Shown: piece after piece, positions 23,029-33,160 of the stretch
How positions within the stretch are numbered: the stretch's first letter is position 1
Layout of the letters: each line of letters starts with the position of its first letter
Source of the DNA: Morchella semilibera
Taxonomy: Eukaryota; Ascomycota; Pezizomycetes; Pezizales; Morchellaceae
Assembly (NCBI GenBank): GCA_009192285.1
Contig: WBVU01000018.1
Span: 1,054,001 to 1,118,000, forward strand
Direction of reading: 5' to 3'
Length of the DNA stretch: 64,000 nucleotides
Made by a program: the position numbers and the translations under genes
Notes under the pieces: model-generated
Seen by the model: only the letters and a program-made list of their open reading frames with translations
Told to the model about the DNA's origin: nothing
Databases searched by the model: none

Positions 23029-23856
23029 GTGTCGGTTTTGGTGCTGCACCAGCTCCGCCAGGTGCTGGAGCCCTCGTCCACCGCCGCCACCACCACCACC
23101 GCTCCACCAGCAGACCCACAGCAGCTGTTCAACCTGGCGTCAGCGAACCTACTCACGGCAGCATCGATATATTCGCACCTCCTGACGCGGCCGCAACCGC
23201 CCTCGGCAGAGACATGGCCGGTGGAACTGACGCCGCCGTCGCTGTCGGCACTGAGCAGCCTCAACGTCGCGGACGCGACGCTCATGGCCGTCGTCAAGCA
23301 GGACCCCTACCCGACGTACGTGAGCCTGACGTCGTCGTCGTCGAGTAAGGAGAAAGGGGCGCGCCGGCGCGAGTGGCTGTACAGCCCGCCTGCGCCGCCG
23401 ACGAGCGTGCGCGCGCTGCTGCTGGCGAGGCTGTGCGTTGCCGCCAGCGACCATGCCGGGAGGGCGCTGGGGCTGCTGAGGGCCGAGACGGTGGCGGGTG
23501 AGTTGCGGACGTATGTGGATGCGCTGCAGAGGGTGGCCAGGGCCAAGGCGTGTCGGTTTCTCGGTGTTGATGCGGAGGCGGCGGGGCGCTGCGGGGAGGG
23601 GATCGCGTGGGTGATGCTGGCGAGGGAGATTTTGGGGGGTGCCGGGGGTGCCGGTGCTGGTGGGAGTAGCGGCAGCAAGGGTAAGGGCGTGTGGGGTATG
23701 GATGCAGGGAGGGCGGAGGAGGAGCATGTGTGTGCGGACTTTGGACGAGAAGCTCAGGTGTGGAGGAAGGTTTGTGATACTAACACGGTCATGTTTTTTC
23801 AGACCGAGTCATTTGAGCAGCGGATTCAGAGAGAGAAATACCTGATCCAAAAGTAG
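23029..23856 (+). CDS. palC: pH-response regulator PalC (BRO1-domain protein), 5' end lost in gap
   Basis: The readable part encodes 275 residues with the PalC signatures ADATLMAVVKQDPYP, REWLYSPPAPP, VRALLLARLCVAASDHAGRA and ARAKACRFLGVDAEA followed by GEGIAWV. PalC is a BRO1-domain protein that links the plasma-membrane pH sensor complex to ESCRT-III in alkaline-pH signalling to PacC. The N-terminal BRO1 region is hidden in the 134-N gap. The first codons follow a TAG that could also be a splice acceptor, so the left boundary is approximate. The C-terminus departs from the family soon after VMFFQTE and stops within about 17 residues, so the usual tail appears to be replaced. An in-frame GTTTGT..CAG segment of 33 bp could be read as a very short intron, but reading through fits better. 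Confidence 0.8.
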   Translation: MSVLVLHQLRQVLEPSSTAATTTTAPPADPQQLFNLASANLLTAASIYSHLLTRPQPPSAETWPVELTPPSLSALSSLNVADATLMAVVKQDPYPTYVSLTSSSSSKEKGARRREWLYSPPAPPTSVRALLLARLCVAASDHAGRALGLLRAETVAGELRTYVDALQRVARAKACRFLGVDAEAAGRCGEGIAWVMLAREILGGAGGAGAGGSSGSKGKGVWGMDAGRAEEEHVCADFGREAQVWRKVCDTNTVMFFQTESFEQRIQREKYLIQK

Positions 23857-26800
23857 TTGAGAGCTAGGCGTGAGGCCGATGTGGGAGGAGCTAATCCCAT
23901 CAGCCCCGCTCGGGTGTGGGAGGAGCGCCCAAACTTGGCTCGGGCGTAAGGAGAGTGAGGGGCGCTTGAACGTGATGGAGATTGTTTGTGTTGTTGAACT
24001 TTTTGAAGATGTGTGGGGGAATGGGGCGTTTCTGGCCCGTAGCCACAGTGCGGGGAGGAGACGAGGGAGAAAAGGTTCAAGAGCTGGGCCCTAACGTCGT
24101 CGTTTCTCACACTTATATTGAGTTTCACTCGCATCTTCTCTCTCCTTTTCCTTCCTTCATGCTCTCTTTCTTTTAAAGTTCCCCCCCTACTCTCCCATGT
24201 GGGCAGGCCCCCGTAAGGGACGAGGCCTCCATGGCCTTCGTATGAAGGCGTGAGTGATGAGAATACCTTGCGATTCAAATGCATCTCCTAGATGTTAAGT
24301 CGAGTGTTGAGTTGTAGTTAATTTAACGATTCAGTATATGCCTAAGAGTGCCGTCGAAATACTGAAGATATTTCAAATTGATCTAATGGTCTGAAGTGAA
24401 TGTATTATATGGAGATAGAGTGATAGACTTTGTATAGCGAAAGTGGGCATTGTGCATTCTACCTCCGCTGCCGCGATGTGCGAGAATTCGCGTACTAAGA
24501 TGTGCTGCGGGTATACCGCCTGGACCGCTGGTTCTTCCATGGAAAAGTAGAGAACTAACTGAGGCCCTTCACTGATAGTGTAAGGTTAGGATATTAATAG
24601 CTCTTAACATTCCGTACATTAACTACAGTGAGACAATTCATCGCGATTGTGAATTCCGCGCATTCAGCGGAGAAGTATTTAACCATGATCGATCCCACGA
24701 CTTATAGGTCCAAATAAGACTAGTTTTTCTATCATAGAGGACTCCACACATCGTGGATTTACAGCCCCGGGATTACCATCAATATGAGTAGATTTCATAT
24801 CGTCAACGTGTAATATATCTTTATATAATATAGATATCACCCTCTGTGTCAGCGCTTTAGTGAGCTTTAATTCCCATTGCTTATGCGCGTGTCATAAACA
24901 AGCAGAACATAACATTACATTTGTGACCCCAGACACAAATTCCTTCTCAAGGGCAAATGTATCCATGTATCGTGGCAATGTAGTGTAATTGTGCAGGAAA
25001 CAATTTATTAATTTGCACAAGGATTTGGCTTGCACTCGACAAACGTTTGCAGGGCTGTTGGCGTGCGAGTGACTGTGCTGCTGTTCATTAATTGTCCCCT
25101 GTCCCTCCTCCCCCCTCCCCCCTCGCAACACCACCCCGCTCCGCCAAGTCGCTCCATACCCGATAGTACGTTCTGCACAACAACGTCCCACGAAGCCCGG
25201 CACTAAAACTAGTCATATATCCCATGAGAGCGGTACATAATACCCTTAAATAATTACAATATTGGCATTTAAATGTCCATGTGTGTCGCTCTCTGGTAAC
25301 CCACGCCCATTAAGATGCACACTCAAATGCACTATCTCTCTGCAGCGACACTCCACGACCACCGGTGTATGTTAGAGTATAGAGCTTCCTTAGCGACTCC
25401 TTACTGCTTATCGTCGTATACCTCACAAATAAGTCACGGATGAATAACGAGTTTAGGCGGTCGTATGGCGAATCCTATACAACCTCAGTGTCGCGCCATT
25501 GGCGACAGTCCAAACCTCGTGACCCTATGAGAAACGTGGTACCTGCAATAACAATTCTCACACTATATAGTGCGTGGTCGTACGCTCACCTATTCTCGTA
25601 ACTCCTGTCCAACCTCTTCTGGTGAGAGCGCCTACTCGTCACTACACATTGTCATATGTCACTATTCATTACGTTTAGCCGTGTGGTGATAGGTTCTAGC
25701 GTCCTCCACGGTACGGTGTTTCGCTCCACTTGACTAGTAACTCGTCAACTTAAGTAATCCAGTCATATTGAACTTGTTATTATTTTGAACCTAGAGTGGC
25801 TGTGATGTTTATTATGGGTTATGCATGACTTTCTAACGTCCCAGGCGGATATCTCTCTCGGTTTATGCCTTTAATTATATACCTGGTAGTAGTATTCACC
25901 TTAATACGCTACTTGCCCCATGCTCGTTGCTTATATAGATGTCATATAAAATGCATTATCGATTGATAATCCTATTTGCATCAAGAAGTTCTAAATAAGA
26001 TTTATTAACACAACATGTCCAACTCCAAATCGATTAGATCTGCCAAGCCTGCTTTGTCCATGTATACTATCAGTCTCGTAAACCATACTGTATACAATTT
26101 TGATAGCTAGTACTATCTCCTTCTCATTTCTGTAATCTATAGCTCTAGCCCCTCTCTAACCTCTTACTCAAAATAGAGAGGAACCCAAATCACCGATGTA
26201 GTTTAAAACATGAGCATCCGATTTCTCCTACTAAGTCCACCACTAGATATAGTGCTTTTGTCTTGATAGAGTGACTCAGTACTTTGGTGAGCGAGGTATT
26301 CGAAACCAGAAATACTCTCAGATATAATATCACACCTTTATTGACTTGCACCAAATATGTCACTCTACATTACATAATCCTATACCTTTACGATCTCCTG
26401 TGTCTCGAGCTACCGTGGGATCCTAAAAGCAAACTATCCGGGTAGTACAAAAAAGGAGTGCTTGGACGTGTAGTAAACATCAGAACGTTCAGATGTGCCG
26501 TGCTGGTGCTGTATGGTTACCTAGACCGCCGCGGCCGACAAGCTCACATCGTGCACAGGAATGCAGTATTAAATAGCCAAGTGCGTTTTGTGTGGTGTTG
26601 GCTCGCCCATGAGACGCGCTGCACTCTTTCCTGGTCTGACTGAGCTTAGCCTTCGTCTGTACGCGTCGTCCACGGTATCCTCTCGCTCCACTCACACCGC
26701 TAGGACCTTATTCGTGGAACATGTTTAGCGCTCATTTAACAACTGTCAGGTAATGACTGTTGATAATGATGGTCTTGACTGATTAAGTAAGCGAATAGCC

Positions 26801-29016
26801 TGGGTATTATTGAAGGAACACCGAAGCTCCGATCTCCACCACTTGTCCCTATGAGGTGGCATATCAAACTCCGACAAACTCTTGCGCCGAATCCTAGTCC
26901 CATAACGGTTTGCTTGCAAGCACTGCTTGTCACTCCTTTGGCTGTCGTCTCGCGTTTACCCGTGCCGTTTTCCATTCTTCTTCTCTCTCTTCCTATTCAT
27001 TCCGTCTCACCTTTCCTTACTACTGTTCTTTTCCTGCACCATTCCGCACTCCGTCAGTTTAGTTACACTTCCCTCATTACCAGCACATTGCTTGGGTTTC
27101 CTTTCTCCATTCTAAAAACATATATATTTGGTTTTTCTTCCTTTTGTGGGTTGGCTTGGGCCATCCCATAATCATGACGAAGGTGTGAGGGGCAAGTTTG
27201 GGGCGCACTGAGACTGGATGGATAGTGTCGCAGTGGGTTCTGCATCCCATGGATCTCATTGGCGTCGGCAAGAACCATTGACTACACCTGAGTCAGTGGA
27301 TACAATCCGTTCTAGTATGAATAAAGACCGTATAGTTTTGCAAATATCAGCTTCTCGGAAAATCGAGAGCCCAGAATCTGCTCCTGCCATATGGTTTCAG
27401 CATTAACACAGACGCAGCCTCTAACACTATCCCAAAATACTCTAATAAAATTATATCTGCTCTGTCTTGCTCAAAAAATAAGGATTTAATTCTGAGCCGA
27501 CTAGCGCTAAAAGGTCTAGCAGGTGGTTGGCATCAAGTCCCAGCCTCCATGCCTGCGCTCAGGGAAGGTGTGATAGACATTACAAGAAAGGACCCTTCAC
27601 TCAGATAAACGACCCACTAAGCGCCGAGCCCGATCCATTGTTGTCTTCTAGAGATGGCGAGTCGCTCTCGAGTGATAACTCCTGATTCCCCTCCCCCCCC
27701 CCCCATCTTTGCTGAGTAATCCAGTGGCTATGTTGTGGCGATAATATGATATGACTCTTACTCGAGTTCCTCTATTTAAACAGTAGTAAGTCCCTCTTCT
27801 CTCTTTAACGTCGACTGATTCCATCTTTTTCTCATGCTATTATTTGTTAACTTTCTTCAGACGCAGGCAGACTTTTGTGTGCTACATACAGTACATACAT
27901 GTACCTACATGACTGCATCATCAGAACGTTCTTTTTCTACGTATACCGTTCTTACAGATCCTGCTTGGCAGTGTCCTGCATTAATTCAACCGAACTTGGC
28001 GCCGTTTGATAGAGTGAATGTCTCTACTAGGATTGACCTGAATCCCGGGTCCGCCATTACTCTACAGAGAGAATCACTGTCACCCCGTGAGTGAATATAG
28101 TCGCATTTCCTGCTCGTCGATCGACTACTCTGTACAGTGTTCGATCTTTTTTTTTTTTCCCCTGCATGGGGGTTACAGTCGCTGCAGCCCGGGTCAGCCG
28201 TACATACTCTACCAGTAGGTACTAAAGCCTCCCTACCGTTGTTGCCTGGACGGAGAAGCCACCGCTAGCTACATATTTCGTAGAGGCACATTTTCTCTCC
28301 CTCAGCTCCAAAGTGGAACATATATTAGGCCCTTTGCGCAAAAACTCCAGTCTTTTTTTTACTTGTGTGATTGGTTGATGGGAGGATAGGCACCAATCAG
28401 GTTACCGGGAAAAAACTCCGGAGTCTGACGTTTCCGAACACGACCAATCATATCGCATACCATATAAAAGGGGGGGACTTTGTATGCATGCAATAGCAGT
28501 ATGTACCTAGCCTACTCCAGGACTAACAGTACCTATATGGCTAAAGTGGCTGGAGCGAGGGAGTGGTTAGTAATTTTAGACTGTGCCACTCTCGGCTGAT
28601 GAAGGCATTTAGTGCAATGTGTTGTGAAGAAAACACTCTGGCATCTGCAGAACAAGCATCAGCTTACCGTTGGTTTCGTGACTTACTTTATTCAAGCTTA
28701 TCTCTTTTGTGCCCTGTTGGTCGGTTTTGTAATAGTAGGGACGATCAGCAGGCGTTGTTGAAGCTACATATCAAAATAGGTATGCAGGAAATTTACCGGA
28801 GGCGCAGTCTTTGCGACAAGGGTATTGGGGGGTGGGGTGTATAAGAACATCAAAACCCCCCAATATGTACCATTTGTGTACCATATCCAACTCCAAGTCT
28901 TACAAGAAATCGAGTGCTTGTGCGGGGGTCTCTTAGCTCTTGCATATCGTCCCAGCGACTACTGTCACTATAACTATCATAACTGCAGTAGAGCAACAAC
29001 CGCCTTTCCAGGCGGG
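23857..29016. other. 5-kb gene-poor, degenerate region
   Basis: No intact gene is supported on either strand. Open frames are scarce and short between about 25.2 and 26.4 kb. Two segments near 25660-25740 and 26640-26705 share the words TTAGCC, TCCACGGTA, TCGCTCCACT and CTAG in the same order, suggesting diverged repeat copies. A TATA-like sequence lies near 28463. The pattern is compatible with a mutated transposable element, but I could not identify reverse transcriptase, integrase or clear terminal repeats. Confidence 0.4.
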
Positions 29017-31049
29017 ATGGCTTCAAGCACACTGTTCAGTGAGATTGAACAGTACAAATTCAACACGACTTTTAGCAACAACGGGTCCACCTACCAGCAT
29101 GCTATACCGGCTGACCCCGAAACGGCAACCACGAGATTTGAAATATGGAAGAGGGTTAAACTCTTGGCTCGGGGAGCATTTGGAACAGTTTGGTTGGAAG
29201 TTGAGGAGAAGGGACAGCAGTTGAGAGCGGTCAAGAGAATTGCAAAAACCAATAATGCGCTGCATCTGAGGGAGTTGTTGACGCTGACGAAGCTGAAAGT
29301 GGTATGTAAACATCCCTTTCGCTTCCGCAGCAAAATGCTATCTGTACTAAAGGAGTTGTATTTTTTCCCCCTATAGTACCCAAAGCATTTCGTGCAGTTC
29401 TTCGGATGGTTTGAAAGTGAGGAGGACATGTACTTTGCCATGGAGTATATCAAGCATGGAGATCTCAGCAAGCTCATCAATAGGAATAGTACTCCTATAC
29501 CAGAGAGTGATGTTAAGAGTATCTCACGTCAAGTACTCGATGGCTTAAAGGTTATGCACGATAATGATTTTTGTCACAGGGATCTTAAGCCAGAGGTAAT
29601 TCGAACCTGCGAATCAGATCGTAATATTTGACTAATATCAACACTTGATAGAATATATTAGTTGTCTCGCCATCGCCAATCATTGTTAAAATTTGCGATT
29701 TTGGAGTCTCGAAGCGCTTACAGGAAGGAACCAACTTCAGAACCACCGTTGGTACGTTTGGTTATGTAGCGCCAGAGGTAACGGATTTATTTGAGGGCGA
29801 CTCGTCCGCGTACACTTGTGCGGCTGATATATGGTCACTGGGGTGCCTTATATATGCACTCCTAACCAAGGAAACACCATTTCCGGCAACGAGGAAATTA
29901 ATCTCTTATGTAGAAGGTCTTATACCGTTCCCAGAGTCGAAACTAGTGGAAAGTAAAGCGAGTCAGGATGCAATCGCGTTCATCATTAACTTGATGATTC
30001 CGGAGCCCGAGGCGAGGTTAACTGCTCGTGCAGCGCTCAATGAACCGTGGCTCAAAGAGGAATTTGAAACAATGGGCAGGAAAGGGCGGATTAGTGGTAG
30101 GCGAGACGAATATCTCTAAGACGATCCTTACTAACTAAAACATAGGCCGAGCTTGTAAAAAGGCACCACACCGCTGCGCCGATATACACTGCGCAGCCCG
30201 CCATGGAAATATCGGTACCGTCCGGCTTTTTACAGAAAGGAGAGAATCGAATATCAAAGTCAAAATAAGCAAGGACGAACCCCTCTGCACTCCGCCGCTG
30301 CCGCAGGCCATGTCAACTTAGTAAAATATCTTTTGAAGGAAGGCGCAGATATCAACGCAACTGGTAGATTTGGAGAAACTCCGCTACATTGTGCAGCCTC
30401 TGCAGGTTGTACAGATGTTGTGGGAGTCCTGGTTGACCAGGGAGCCGATATCATGAGCAGAAAGAAGGACGGGCAGACCCCTTTGCATTCTGCCGCTGCG
30501 AGTGGGCATTGTGCGGTTCTCAATCTTCTATTGGAGGCAGGCGCAGATATCTGTGCCACCGACAAGGACGGACTGACAGCACTGGGCGAGGCTACATATT
30601 TGGGGAGAAAGAATATGGCGAAAATGCTCCTGGTGAAGGCCGAGGGAGATCCTACCAGTGTGCGTGATGGGTATTGCCGAGGAAAGATAGTCGGTAGACT
30701 CCGTCCCAGCAGAGACAAAGAACCCCCTCTCGGCGTCGTCCCGCCAGTAACCCTCCAAAAGGAAATCAAACTTCGTGGTAAAGTAATATACAGGAACACA
30801 TGGATACACGGAGCCAAGGGATTGGATACCTCTCCCTGGCAAGCTTTAATGCCTTATTTCTCTGGTAGTTATATACATGACGGGAAAACTTCCGTTATGG
30901 GAAAAGGACTCATGTTTGTGATCACCGCTATCACTCGCAGAGCTAAAGTAGCCATGGGTCACATGAGTGATCCAGGGGATGAACATAAACAGTGCCACAA
31001 CCTTGGTGGAGGAAGTTACCTCATGATACCTGCCCCACCGGTTGTCTAG
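29017..31049 (+). CDS. Ser/Thr protein kinase fused to ankyrin repeats (one frame break)
   Basis: Exons 29017-29301, 29377-29595, 29652-30096 and 30146-31049; introns 75, 56 and 49 bp, the last with a perfect CTAAC branch point. About 617 residues. The kinase domain (about 45-305) has the glycine loop ARGAFGTVW (51-59), ATP lysine 73 (AVKRI), HRDLKPEN (catalytic Asp164), DFG (184-186) and APE, so it looks active. At least four ankyrin repeats follow (TPLHCAASAGCTDVV, TPLHSAAASGHCAVL, LLLEAGADI), then a C-terminal tail of unknown fold. The frame breaks by one base at an AAA run (30256-30258), between the first and second ankyrin repeats; one extra A restores the repeat register. The kinase part is related to the gene at 61207-62537. 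Substrate unknown. Confidence 0.8.
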
Positions 31050-32004
31050 ATTTGTCAATAATCGACAAAAGCTTAGACATTGAATGTGGACTATGGCTAT
31101 TGAACGTGTAATACATACATGTATGCAATAGAGGGATATGGGTTGTAAGTGTTCGTGAGATGGAGAAAGGAGCAATTGCCCCAAGGAGGCGATTTCGAGG
31201 GAAATTTGGAATATGCCGAGAGGTAGTGCGAGGAGGTTATATATGTTTTAGGGACGTTCCTTGAGACGTTGTTTCTTTGTCATTTTTCTGTGTTTACCAA
31301 CCTGTGCTATAGCTACATAGCTATAGCAACGACGTACATGTACCTACAATATGTAGTTGAAAAGCCATGATCTTGGTCATGAATAAAAGCGTTTTTTTTG
31401 GACCTTATTTCCGATCCATGGTTCTCTGGCCACGTCCTAAAAATAGTTAGCTACTTACATGTGTCGAGTTATAATTGACTCTTGAAAACCCAAGGCCCCG
31501 ATCTCGTATAATTCCCAGGCCCGTCGTAAATTCTCTATAGGATATCCGAGGTTGACTCTACTCTAAGAGATTCACACTAGCCCGAAGAAGGGCCTACCAA
31601 ATCAGTTGTTACTCCGGTGGGCTCTGCCTGTTGTCCTCCTTTCCAGACTGAGGGAGGGATCTTATCTAATCTTATCTTCTTTCAGTAGCAACTTTAACAA
31701 GAGCAAACATGTAAACTTGAAACACATACACCCTACCTACACTTATGAGTTCGTTTAGAGTGTTCCACTTTCTTACTTCTATAAATAATTAAATAATTAT
31801 CACCGTATTTGTTGATCTGGAGACCTCGACCCATTCATGCAAGGCGATATGAGCTGATCTTGCAATACCATGTCAACGCCTGATATGGCCTGTTTCGCAA
31901 TAGAAACCACGCTGCCTCACGACCTACAAGCAAAATATATATCCCCCTTGCAAGCTTGAGAGATGGGAGAAATAACCATCTAACCCCCCCCGATAATCTA
32001 ACAA
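31050..32004. promoter_or_regulatory. Upstream region of the PNPOx-like gene with clustered GATA sites
   Basis: No gene. Around 31668-31680 the sequence CTTATCTAATCTTATC gives two to three closely spaced GATA-factor core sites (GATAAG on the minus strand). TACATGTA copies lie near 31106 and 31335. In fungi such sites bind AreA/NIT2-type nitrogen regulators; a role here is inference. Confidence 0.35.
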
Positions 32005-32907
32005 ATGCGCAATTATCTTGCTGTTCTACCTCTCGCGTTTCAATCTTTCTTAAACCTTAATACCACCAGCACCAATATGGTCCATTCTCACTTCCCTGCG
32101 GATCCGGAGTGGAAGGGGTTACTACAGGGGCAGCTCGTTAAGCAGCCGGTGAACTTCTTCCAGCTGGCAACAGTAGCGGAGGCATCCGTACCGCATGTCA
32201 GAACATTGACCCTGAAGGGATTCTTAGGCGAGACAAGGTACGTTACTTGTCGAATTCTCCACGTTTGTAGCTGCATTTTTAATTACATCAAGGCGTACAT
32301 GCCTGAAGTATTTGTAATATATGCCGTATCTCAACTGACAATGGGCATGTTTCTAGCTACTCCAAAACGAGCGAAATACCTGAAGAATCGCGCAATCCAT
32401 CTGCACGGTCGGATGTGTTCTTCATCACCAGTAACGCGCAGCAACAAAAGTTCAAAGATCTGGAATTTTCCAACCAGGTAGAGGCAGTGTTTTGGATCGC
32501 GCCCTCAGGGACGCAATGGAGAATTCGTGGTCACGCTGTCGTGATTGGAGGTAAAGGTAAATCCGAAGCTGCCAGCCGAAAGGAGCTCGATAGGCACCTC
32601 ACAAAATCCAATCCGAGCTGGAGCTGGGAGAAGGAATTGGAAAAGATATATGATGGTCTAGATGAGAAATCTAGAGAGAGCTTTGGGGTAAGTGGGCTAG
32701 TTCCTATTTGTGCACTTTTTTGTCAGACTCTTTTAGGAGTTGAGTTTGCTGACAGGCGTTCTGGATGATATATAGGACTCGAAGGAGATATCGGAGGACT
32801 TTAGACTACTGGTGGTGGTTCCAGAGCACATTGAAGCACACTTGCTGAAACCAGAGGAAAGGGTATTGAATTGGACTGTGGAGGGGGAGGTTGAATCAAA
32901 GGTCTAG
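32005..32907 (+). CDS. PNPOx-like FMN-binding split-barrel protein (Alr4036 type)
   Basis: Three exons, 32005-32237, 32357-32687 and 32776-32907, with introns of 119 and 88 bp, give 231 residues. The motif series LATVAEASVPHVRTLTLKGFLG, then RSDVFFITSNAQQQKFKDL, VEAVFWIAPSGTQWRIRG and a late LNWTVEGE follows the pyridoxamine-5'-phosphate-oxidase-like family of Alr4036 type, which binds FMN in a split barrel; the physiological reaction of the fungal members is not established. The start is uncertain. The first ATG adds a 24-residue hydrophobic leader, while a second ATG at 32077 begins just before the domain as in most relatives. Splicing removes frame breaks exactly at GETR/SYSK and SFG/DSKE. 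Confidence 0.82.
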
Positions 32908-33160
32908 AAAACCTTATGACCAACGTCTTTGTATTTTAGCATTTAATTTTATTTTCTCCAAAACGCGGCACCTCCCGTTATCGAGTGATAATTCGTGCGG
33001 TGACACAATGACATCACCATTTCCTATAGATCCCTGTTTGTCCTGCTTTTGTATTTGCATTGATATCTTTCCTAGCTATCCCCCCGTGAATTCAAACTCA
33101 TGTCCTCCTTCCAAATATCTTTCGTCTCGGTCTCTTATACCAGCACAAATATCACACACA

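Noticed and set aside
23826-24284. 152-residue minus-strand frame after palC
   Set aside because: It overlaps the palC end antisense, is low-complexity and has no recognised motif.
32891-33160. 90-residue upstream extension of the HAM1-like protein
   Set aside because: It overlaps the last codons of the preceding gene on the same strand, and the family start is MSCFGY-like.
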